Positions 23,765 to 30,532 of a DNA stretch of 64,000 bases are shown one piece after another. A model generated the notes under the pieces. That model did no database searches, was not told the DNA's origin, and saw only the letters and a list, made by a program, of their open reading frames with translations. This DNA comes from AC-56 sp963798705. Lineage in GTDB: Bacteria; Actinomycetota; Thermoleophilia; Solirubrobacterales; 70-9. Where the stretch lies: assembly GCA_963798705.1 (NCBI GenBank), contig CAWCTW010000005.1, forward strand, positions 806,001-870,000, read 5' to 3'. The position numbers were made by a program, and so were the translations under genes. The number at the start of each line of letters is the position of its first letter. The stretch's first letter is position 1.

Positions 23765-25114
23765 CTAACCGAAGAACACCTGTTGGAGCAGGAACACGTT
23801 CAGGGCGATGATCAGCCCGCCGAGGACCGAGGCGATCGCTGTGAGCCAGCCCGGGTTGGCCATGGACCCCATCACGTCGCGGCGCCGCGCGATCAAGAGG
23901 AGCGGGATCAGGGCGAACGGGATGCCGAAGGAGAGCACCACCTGGCTCATGACGAGCGCGGCGGTAGGATCGAGCCCGATGCCCAGGACCACCAGGGCGG
24001 GCGCGAGGGTGATCGCCCGGCGCAGGAAGATCGGGATGCGGCGCCGGATGAACCCCTGCATGACGACCTGACCGGACATCGTCCCGACGGACGAGGAGGC
24101 GAACCCCGACGCGAGCAGGGCGATCCCGAACACCGTGGCGGCGTTGCCCGACACGGTCTGGCGAAGCCCGTCGAAGGCGCCCTCGATGCTGTCGATGCCA
24201 GTAAGTCCGCCCTCGTGAAAGAGCGCCGCCGCCATCACCATCATCGAGATGTTGACCACCCCCGCGAGCACCATCGCGATCACCACGTCGACTCGCTCGA
24301 AGCGGAGGATGCGCCGGCGCTCGCCGTCGTCTCGCCCCACGATCCGGCGCTGCGTGAGCGCCGAGTGCAGGTAGACGACGTGTGGCATGACGGTCGCGCC
24401 GATGATCCCCGTCGCGAGAAGGATGCTCTCGGTTCCCCCGAAGCCCGGCACCACCAGGTGCTTGGCGACCTCGCCCCCGTCGGGGTGTGACGCGAAGATC
24501 TCGAATCCGAAGGCCAGCACGATCACGCCGACGAGGCCCGAGATCGCCGCCTCGAGCCGGCGGAATCCCCTCTGTTGGAGGGCGAGGATGGTGAAGGCGC
24601 CGACGCCGGCGATCAGGGCCGCGGGAAACAGCGGAATCCCGAACAGCAGGTTCAAGCCGAGCGCCGCCCCGACGACCTCCGCGACGTCGGTCGACATGGC
24701 CACCACCTCGGCCTGCAGCCAGAGCCCGACGGACGTCCGGCGCGAGAAGTTCTTGCGACACAGCTCCGGCAGGTTCCTCCCGGTCGCGATCCCGAGCTTC
24801 GCGGACTGCGTCTGGACGAGCATCGCGATCAGGTTCGCCGCGAGCACGACCCAGAGAAGGAGGTAGCCGTACTTGGCTCCGCCCGCGATGTTGGTGGCGA
24901 AGTTTCCGGGGTCCACATAAGCGACCGCCGCGATGAACGCGGGGCCGAGGAAGGGCCAGATCCGCCCGATCCCGCGCGCCCGGCCCTCGAGCGACTCGCG
25001 GGCGGCGCGGGCGACCGCGGCCTCGCCCGGGAGGACGTCCTCCACGCCGGCCACGTCGCCGTTGGCACCAACGGCGGGCGGAGCCTCAACCGTCGGCTCG
25101 ATGGCGCGGTTCAC
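23765..25114 (-). CDS. mntH: NRAMP-family divalent metal transporter
   Basis: This 449-residue inner-membrane protein has about 11 hydrophobic helices. The metal site motifs are DPGN in helix 1 (VAYVDPGNFATN) and MPH in helix 6 (GATVMPHVVYLHSAL). It imports Mn2+ (possibly Fe2+) by proton symport. The N-terminal 45 residues are cytosolic. GTG 25114 overlaps the mntR stop (GTGA), so the repressor and transporter are one operon governed by the palindrome at 25845-25864. Confidence 0.92.
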   Translation of the reverse strand: MNRAIEPTVEAPPAVGANGDVAGVEDVLPGEAAVARAARESLEGRARGIGRIWPFLGPAFIAAVAYVDPGNFATNIAGGAKYGYLLLWVVLAANLIAMLVQTQSAKLGIATGRNLPELCRKNFSRRTSVGLWLQAEVVAMSTDVAEVVGAALGLNLLFGIPLFPAALIAGVGAFTILALQQRGFRRLEAAISGLVGVIVLAFGFEIFASHPDGGEVAKHLVVPGFGGTESILLATGIIGATVMPHVVYLHSALTQRRIVGRDDGERRRILRFERVDVVIAMVLAGVVNISMMVMAAALFHEGGLTGIDSIEGAFDGLRQTVSGNAATVFGIALLASGFASSSVGTMSGQVVMQGFIRRRIPIFLRRAITLAPALVVLGIGLDPTAALVMSQVVLSFGIPFALIPLLLIARRRDVMGSMANPGWLTAIASVLGGLIIALNVFLLQQVFFG

Positions 25115-25833
25115 GCGCTCACCCCCGCCGGCTCCACCCGCATCTTCTCCGCCAGCTCCCCTCCCAGGGCATGCTCGCTGCCGGCCACCTCGACGAACAC
25201 CGGCCCGCCGAACGGCTGCACGTCGGTGACGCGCAGCCGGACTCCCGGTCGGATCCCGCGATCGGCCAGGTAGCGGAGCATCTCGGGGTCGGAGTCGGAG
25301 ACCCGCGCGAAGGTGGCGCTCTCGCCGGTGGCAAGCCGGTCGAGCGCGGTCGTGCGGTCGGCGGCGATGGCGAGCTCGGGCGTCGGAATCGGATCGCCGT
25401 GCGGATCGAGTGACGGGTTGCCGAGCTTGTCGGCGATCCGTCGCTCGAGGTCCTCCGAGATGTAGTGCTCAAGGACCTCGGCCTCGTCATGGATGCGATC
25501 CCACGGCATCTCGAGGGCGTCCGCCAGGAAGGCCTCGATCAGGCGATGGTGGCGGATCACCTCGAGGGCGACGCGCTCGCCGTCGCGCGTGAGGGTGACT
25601 CCGTGGTACGGCTCGTAGCGCACCAGTCCCAGCTCGTCGAGTCGCTTGAGCATCGCCGTGACGGACGACGGAGCGACCCCGAGCCGCTCGGCGAGGGTGG
25701 AGGTCGTGACCGGGCCCTCCACGTGGCGCTCGACGCCGTAGATCGCCTTCGCGTAGTCCTCCACCGCCTCGGTCGCGGGCGCGCTGTGGCGCGCGTCGAG
25801 GTCCGCCTTGCTGGATGTCCGGGTATGCGACAT
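25111..25833 (-). CDS. mntR: DtxR/MntR-family metalloregulator
   Basis: This 240-residue repressor has an N-terminal winged helix (TSTLAERLGVAPSSVTAMLKRLDELGLV), a metal/dimer domain (HHRLIEAFLADALEMPWDRIHDEAEVLEHYIS) with His, Glu and Asp ligands, and a C-terminal FeoA/SH3-like domain (LAIAADR to the end). With bound Mn or Fe it should block its own operon and mntH. A perfect 7-bp-arm palindrome lies 12-31 nt before the ATG. Confidence 0.9.
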   Translation of the reverse strand: MSHTRTSSKADLDARHSAPATEAVEDYAKAIYGVERHVEGPVTTSTLAERLGVAPSSVTAMLKRLDELGLVRYEPYHGVTLTRDGERVALEVIRHHRLIEAFLADALEMPWDRIHDEAEVLEHYISEDLERRIADKLGNPSLDPHGDPIPTPELAIAADRTTALDRLATGESATFARVSDSDPEMLRYLADRGIRPGVRLRVTDVQPFGGPVFVEVAGSEHALGGELAEKMRVEPAGVSA

Positions 25834-25844
25834 AGCGAAATGCA

Positions 25845-25864
25845 GATTTAGCTTAGTCTAAATC
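25845..25864. promoter_or_regulatory. MntR/DtxR operator
   Basis: The arms GATTTAG and CTAAATC are perfect inverted repeats around CTTAGT. The TTTAG-N6-CTAAA core resembles DtxR/IdeR-type boxes. It sits just before mntR and 39 bp from the divergent ygfZ start, so mntR-mntH autoregulation is likely and ygfZ may also respond. Confidence 0.7.
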
Positions 25865-25890
25865 GCGGCCCGGCGAAACCCCGGCCTCCG

Positions 25891-25896
25891 TACAAT
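25891..25896 (+). promoter_or_regulatory. -10 box (TACAAT) of ygfZ
   Basis: TACAAT ends 7 nt before the GTG at 25904, one of the best leaderless-type promoters in the window. Confidence 0.55.
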
Positions 25897-25903
25897 CGAT
25901 CTC

Positions 25904-26857
25904 GTGAGCGCGAGGACCGCCGTGGAGCTGGATGGCCAGTACCGTGCCCTGAAGGAGGGAGCGGCCGTGGTCGACCGCTCGGCACGCGGCAAGCTCCTGG
26001 TCCGCGGCCGGGACGGCGCCGAGTTCCTGCAGGGCCAGCTCACCAACGACGTCGAGGCCCTGGAGCCCGAGGCCGGCTGCTACTCCGCGCTGCTCGACCG
26101 CAAGGGGCGCGTGCAGGCCGACATGCGGGTCCTGCGACTGGATACGGGAGACCTGTGGCTGGACACGGAATCCGAGGCCACCGCCACGGTGCAGCGCCAT
26201 CTGCTCATGTACAGCGTCGGGCGGGAGGCGGAGATCGAGGACGTCTCGGGCGACTGGTCGATCCTGTCGGTCATCGGCCCGGGGGCGGCGGAGGCGGCGG
26301 GCACCGGACCCCTCGGCCCCGAGTACGCCCAGCGCCGTTACGGGCGCGAGGGCGTCGAGATCCTTGCCGTGGCGACCGACCTCGGCGTCGACCTGTTCGT
26401 GCGCGTCGACCAGGCGGACGAGCTCCGAAGCCTGTTGGCCGGCTCGGAGGCCGTGGAGGTGAGCGAGGCCGCGGCCGAGATCCTGCGCGTCGAATCGGGT
26501 CGCCCGCGCTTCGGACGGGAGATGACCACGGCAACCATCCCGCAGGAGGCCGGGATCGACGGCCGGGCGGTCAGCTTCACCAAGGGCTGCTACATCGGAC
26601 AGGAGACCGTCGCCCGCCTCCACTACAAGGGCAGACCCAATCGCCATCTGCGGGGGCTGCGACTCGATGCTCCGGTCGCCGACGGCGACACGATCATGCT
26701 CGGCGCCCGCGAGGTGGGCCGCGTGGGAACGGCGGTCCTCTCCCCCGCCCACGGCCCGATCGCGCTGGCCGTGATCAGGCGCGAGGCCGAGCCGGGCGCC
26801 CGCGTCGACGTCGGCGGCCAGAGCGTGGGCGCCGACGTCGTCGAGCCCCCGTTCTAA
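25904..26857 (+). CDS. ygfZ: YgfZ/GcvT-like folate-dependent Fe-S maintenance protein
   Basis: This 317-residue GcvT-fold protein has the YgfZ signature KGCYIGQE (Cys in the conserved loop) and the N-terminal FLQGQLTNDV. YgfZ proteins bind tetrahydrofolate and help repair or assemble some Fe-S enzymes, with effects on tRNA thiolation. Its position next to metal and peroxide control genes agrees with a role in Fe-S care. The length is typical. Confidence 0.88.
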   Translation: MSARTAVELDGQYRALKEGAAVVDRSARGKLLVRGRDGAEFLQGQLTNDVEALEPEAGCYSALLDRKGRVQADMRVLRLDTGDLWLDTESEATATVQRHLLMYSVGREAEIEDVSGDWSILSVIGPGAAEAAGTGPLGPEYAQRRYGREGVEILAVATDLGVDLFVRVDQADELRSLLAGSEAVEVSEAAAEILRVESGRPRFGREMTTATIPQEAGIDGRAVSFTKGCYIGQETVARLHYKGRPNRHLRGLRLDAPVADGDTIMLGAREVGRVGTAVLSPAHGPIALAVIRREAEPGARVDVGGQSVGADVVEPPF

Positions 26858-26972
26858 GGTCACAAGCGTCAGGCGCGGCCGGACGCCGGGAAGGAAAACA
26901 GGGCGACCGAGCTGACGACTCAGGTCACTGGCTTCCGGGCTCGGAACTTGCGCCTCGAGCAGGGGCTTCGGC

Positions 26973-26978
26973 TAACGT
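26973..26978 (+). promoter_or_regulatory. -10 box (TAACGT) of lipoprotein gene
   Basis: TAACGT ends 7 nt before the ATG at 26986. The 128-bp gap after ygfZ holds nothing else I can name. Confidence 0.4.
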
Positions 26979-26985
26979 TGCGTCG

Positions 26986-27420
26986 ATGGCTACGAGGGGT
27001 GCGCGGAGAGCCTCACGGAGCGGGCGCCTCGCCGCGCTTGCCGTGCCCGCCGCGGTGGCGGGCCTCCTGCTCGCCGGTTGCGGAGGGGAGGACTTCAAGA
27101 ACAAGCCGCGCCCGCCCGAGCCCATCGAGGTCAGCGCCAGGGTCGACTCCCAGCGCGTGCAGGTCGCGCCCACCAAGTTCGGCGCCGGCATCGTCAACTT
27201 CACCGTGGCCAACCTGTCGGGCACGCCCGTCAAGTTCGCGGTCACCGGCCCCACGAAGGGGAGCACGGTCGAGATCCAGCCGGGGACTCCCGACTACCTC
27301 AAGATGAAGGTCACCGAGGGCACCTACGAGGCCACCGCGAGCAAGGCGAAGATCCGGCCCGCGACGATCAAGGTCGGGCCCGAGCGCCCGAGCTCCCAGA
27401 ACCAGGTGCTGCTGCCGTGA
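26986..27420 (+). CDS. Small secreted lipoprotein, cupredoxin-like fold
   Basis: This 144-residue protein has an Arg-rich N-terminus, a hydrophobic stretch and the lipobox LLAGC. The mature part (VNFTVANLSGTPVKFAVTGPTKG...YLKMKVTEGTYEATAS) has the strand pattern of a cupredoxin-like beta sandwich but no His/Cys/Met copper ligands. It is anchored outside the membrane; its role is unknown. Confidence 0.65.
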   Translation: MATRGARRASRSGRLAALAVPAAVAGLLLAGCGGEDFKNKPRPPEPIEVSARVDSQRVQVAPTKFGAGIVNFTVANLSGTPVKFAVTGPTKGSTVEIQPGTPDYLKMKVTEGTYEATASKAKIRPATIKVGPERPSSQNQVLLP

Positions 27421-27441
27421 GTCGCCGGCGCCGGGGCGAGC

Positions 27442-28719
27442 TCAGCTCGCCTCGTCGGCCTCGGCGATCAGCGAGTCGATTCGCTCGAGCTTGGCGATCA
27501 CGGCCTCGACCATCGCGTCGAGGTTGCCCCGCGCCTTGTCCGAGCTCGTCTTGATTCCGGTGAGCGCCGAGCGGATGGCCTGCGCCTGCTTCAGGGTCGA
27601 GACGGCCTCGGATGCCGCGTCGCGTACGGCGGCAGCATCGACCTGCAGGTCGCTGTCGCGCGAGAGGCGCACCCGCGCAGCCGCCAGGCGGTAGGCGGTC
27701 TCGAGCGCCAGACCGCCCGGCTCGTCGCGATCGACCGCGACGACCAGCTTGTTGCCCTCGTACTCGTGGAGCTGCTCGCGGCCGGCCGGGACCCGGTCCT
27801 CGCCGGCCACGACCAGCACCGCATAGCCCGCGGCGCGCGCGGCCATGCCCTCGTTCAGCTCGGACCAGGCCTGGTTCTTGGAGAGCCGCTTGTCCTTCGC
27901 CTCGAAGACGATGCGCCCCGCGGAGGGGCCCTCGGCTGCCTCCAGCTCGACCAGCGTGTCCCCCTTTCGCCCCCCGCCCTCGGCCTGCTCGCCGCCCGTG
28001 TGCGACGCGCAGTCGCCGCGCGAGCTTGCGATCCGCTCGACGGCCTCGTGCACCCGCTCCTCGAACCCGAGGCCCTTGCGGGTCCCCACCGCCTCGGCCT
28101 CGGCGACCAGCCGGTCGGCCTCCTCGTCCTTGCGGAGCTCGACAACCTCGCGGGTGAGGGCCTCGATGCGCTTGCGGAGGGCCTCCTCCCCGGTCTGCTG
28201 ACGCGTGCCCAGATCGCGGAAGGCGCGCACGATCGCGCCCTTGAAGTCCGCGAGCGGGTTGGCGCCGTCCTCGGCCGAGAACTGCCTCATCAGGGCCACG
28301 CGCTGCTCCTCGAGCGCCCGCCGCAGGAGCTCGGAGATGTCCTTCTGGACGGAGCCGTCGCGGCTCGGGTCGAAGCTCGCGGAGATGCGACCGGCGAGCT
28401 GCTCGTCGCCGGCCTCCAGGGACTTGGTGAGGCGCTCCCGCAGCTCGGCAGCGTGGCGCTCGAACTCGGCGCGAACGTAGTCGACCTCCGCGGCCGCGCC
28501 CTCGCGCTCGAGGACTCGGCTGCCGATCTCGATGGCGTCCCGGACCGTCTGCACCGGCGCCTGCCCGGCCTCGGCTCGCTCGCGCACGAGCTGCGCGGCG
28601 CGGCGGTCGTCGACCGTGAGCTGCTCGATCACGAGGCGGTCGGCGAGCGCGCGCACGACGCCCCCGCCGTCCCCGGCGGGCCCGTCGAGCGGCAGCTGAG
28701 GCTTCTCGGAGGCTTCCAT
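27442..28719 (-). CDS. Coiled-coil protein with PD-(D/E)XK nuclease-like domain
   Basis: This 425-residue protein has residues 30-240 as long helices rich in Glu, Arg and Ala (coiled coil), then a compact domain with GDTLVELEA followed by GRIVFEAKDKRLSKNQAWSELNEGM. The D...ExK spacing looks like the PD-(D/E)XK nuclease core of the DUF2130/RmuC-like groups. A further helix-rich tail follows. A role in DNA processing is inferred only from this fold. ATG 28719 was chosen; the frame stays open upstream through non-coding DNA. It is divergent from the Ccr gene across a 165-bp gap with a large palindrome. Confidence 0.6.
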   Translation of the reverse strand: MEASEKPQLPLDGPAGDGGGVVRALADRLVIEQLTVDDRRAAQLVRERAEAGQAPVQTVRDAIEIGSRVLEREGAAAEVDYVRAEFERHAAELRERLTKSLEAGDEQLAGRISASFDPSRDGSVQKDISELLRRALEEQRVALMRQFSAEDGANPLADFKGAIVRAFRDLGTRQQTGEEALRKRIEALTREVVELRKDEEADRLVAEAEAVGTRKGLGFEERVHEAVERIASSRGDCASHTGGEQAEGGGRKGDTLVELEAAEGPSAGRIVFEAKDKRLSKNQAWSELNEGMAARAAGYAVLVVAGEDRVPAGREQLHEYEGNKLVVAVDRDEPGGLALETAYRLAAARVRLSRDSDLQVDAAAVRDAASEAVSTLKQAQAIRSALTGIKTSSDKARGNLDAMVEAVIAKLERIDSLIAEADEAS

Positions 28720-28769
28720 CGGACTCTCGAAGGTAGTCGCCGCATCCGACGGAAAGCTGACGCCCGGAG

Positions 28770-28815
28770 CGATGGATGGATTTCCACCCTCATGGCGTCG
28801 GAAATCCATCCATCG
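28770..28815. repeat. 46-bp perfect inverted repeat between divergent genes
   Basis: Two 16-bp arms (from CGATGGATGG to ATTTCC and the exact complement) enclose a 14-bp loop. It lies 51 bp from the start of the coiled-coil gene and 70 bp from the GTG of ccr. No T-tract follows on either strand. It could be an operator, a mobile palindrome related to 18314-18358, or an RNA hairpin in a 5' leader. Confidence 0.7.
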
Positions 28816-28884
28816 TCTGCTCGAATTCCCGCCGCCGTTAGGATGCCCGCGGTTTCCGTCCCTGTCGATCTCGAGAGGAGAAGC

Positions 28885-30141
28885 GTGGCTGTAGACGTAT
28901 CGGAGGTCTCGAAGCTCGAGGTGGAGCCCGGCAACCTGCCGCAGACGATGGCGGCATGGGTGATCCGGCCGGAGCGCGAGGGCGAGCCCAAGGACGCGTT
29001 TCAGCTCGAGGAGATCGAGCTGCCGGAGCCGGGCGCCTTCGAGGTGATCGTGCGCGTCATGGCCGCCGGCGTCAACTTCAACAACGTCTGGGCCGCGCTG
29101 GGCAAGCCCGTCTCGGTCTTCAGCTACGGCGACCACCCGGACTGGGGCCACCACATCGGGGGCTCCGACGCCTCGGGCGTGGTCTGGTCCGTCGGGCCCG
29201 GGGTGACCAAGTGGAAGCCCGGCGACGAGGTCGTCATCCACTGCAACCAGGCGTCCTACGAGGATGTCGAGGTGCACGGACTCGACCCCCTGGCCGCGCC
29301 CAGCCAGCAGATCTGGGGGTATGAGACGACCTGGGGCTCGTTCGCCCAGTTCACCAAGGTGCAGGCGCAGCAGCTGCTGCCGAAGCCACCCAACCTGTCG
29401 TGGGTCGAGTCCTCGGCCTACGGCCTGACCTATTTCACCGCCTACCGCATGCTCATGGACCGGTGCAAGCTCCAGGCCGGGCACAACGTCCTGATCTGGG
29501 GAGCGGCCGGCGGCCTGGGCGTGTTCGCCACCCAGCTGTGCGCCGCCGCCGGGGCGAACGCGGTCGGGGTGGTCTCCTCCACCGCGAAGGGCGAGCTCGT
29601 CAAGCAACTCGGCGCCGTCGAGGCCATCGATCGCAACGAGTTCACCGGGATGATGCGGAAGGGCGGCGAGTCGCCGGAGGAGGAAAAGGCCCGCTTCAAG
29701 GCCTCCCGCGGCTTCGCCAAGCGCGTGAAGGAGATCCTCGGCGACGCGCCGGACATCGTGTTCGAGCACGTCGGCCAGGCGACATTCCCCACCTCGGTCC
29801 TGGTCGTGAAGCCGTTCGGCAAGGTCGTGATCTGCGGCGCGACCTCGGGATACAACCTCGACTTCGACGTCCGCTACCTGTGGATGCGCCAGAAGGAGAT
29901 CCTCGGCTCCCACTTCGCCAACGCGTACGAGTGCATGCGCGCCAACCAGCTCATGGCCGAGAGCAAGATCCGCCCCGTCCTCTGGCAGGCGATGGGATTC
30001 GAGGGGGTACCCGAGGCCCATCAGCTCCTGCACGAGAACAAGCACGCGGGCAAGATCTCGATCATGGTCGGCGCCACCGACCGCGACGAGGGCAAGCACA
30101 CCGAGGGCCCCGGGGCCATCTGGGCCGAGGTCGGGACCTGA
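28885..30141 (+). CDS. ccr: Crotonyl-CoA carboxylase/reductase
   Basis: This 418-residue MDR enzyme reduces crotonyl-CoA with NADPH while adding CO2 to give ethylmalonyl-CoA. Family-specific blocks: VNFNNVWAALGKP with the CO2-site Asn near 67, WGYETTWGSFAQF (Glu147), WGAAGGLG for NADPH, and EILGSHFANAYE with His343. These match the residues reported for CO2 binding (Asn, Glu, His) in Streptomyces-type Ccr. GTG 28885 follows GAGAGGAGAAGC. The next gene is 22 nt downstream. Confidence 0.9.
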   Translation: MAVDVSEVSKLEVEPGNLPQTMAAWVIRPEREGEPKDAFQLEEIELPEPGAFEVIVRVMAAGVNFNNVWAALGKPVSVFSYGDHPDWGHHIGGSDASGVVWSVGPGVTKWKPGDEVVIHCNQASYEDVEVHGLDPLAAPSQQIWGYETTWGSFAQFTKVQAQQLLPKPPNLSWVESSAYGLTYFTAYRMLMDRCKLQAGHNVLIWGAAGGLGVFATQLCAAAGANAVGVVSSTAKGELVKQLGAVEAIDRNEFTGMMRKGGESPEEEKARFKASRGFAKRVKEILGDAPDIVFEHVGQATFPTSVLVVKPFGKVVICGATSGYNLDFDVRYLWMRQKEILGSHFANAYECMRANQLMAESKIRPVLWQAMGFEGVPEAHQLLHENKHAGKISIMVGATDRDEGKHTEGPGAIWAEVGT

Positions 30142-30163
30142 GGCTCCACCAGGCGAGCAGACG

Positions 30164-30478
30164 ATGCCCGACGTCAACTACATCGACTGGCACGTCCATC
30201 CGTTCCGCGCGGATCGCTGGCTCGAGATCTGGCGCCCGGCGATGGACCGCGCGATGGCCTACGGCGCCCGGTCGTGCATTCTCAGCCGCGACGTCGACGA
30301 TCCGCTCCACTTTCGGCAGACCTCGGTGTGGAACGACCACGCGGACTTCGAGCGCTACTGGTACTCGGACGAGATCTCGGCGCTCCGCGAGGCGGCGCTG
30401 AACTACTACAACAAGCCCCTGCTGCCCAGCTGGCACACGACGACGTTCGACGCCTCCTCGGTGGGCTCCACCCGCTGA
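30164..30478 (+). CDS. Hypothetical protein, possible dimeric alpha/beta-barrel
   Basis: This 104-residue protein contains IDWHVHPFRADRWLEIWRPAMDRAMAYGA and later RQTSVWNDHADFERYWYSDEI. The pattern resembles small ABM-type (antibiotic-biosynthesis monooxygenase) folds, rich in Trp, His and Tyr, but is too weak to assign. It is 22 nt after ccr on the same strand and probably co-transcribed. Confidence 0.6.
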   Translation: MPDVNYIDWHVHPFRADRWLEIWRPAMDRAMAYGARSCILSRDVDDPLHFRQTSVWNDHADFERYWYSDEISALREAALNYYNKPLLPSWHTTTFDASSVGSTR

Positions 30479-30518
30479 GCCCGGCGCCGCAACCGACACT
30501 TCCCGCGTCGCCTTTGCC

Positions 30519-30524
30519 TACACT
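30519..30524 (+). promoter_or_regulatory. -10 box (TACACT) of acyltransferase gene
   Basis: TACACT ends 8 nt before the GTG at 30533. It supports that start over the internal ATG at 30698. Confidence 0.5.
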
Positions 30525-30532
30525 CGCGGGGC

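Noticed and set aside
27442..30177. Very long minus-strand open frame across ccr
   Set aside because: The part beyond 28719 is antisense to a clear ccr gene and crosses a palindrome; high GC keeps the frame open by chance.
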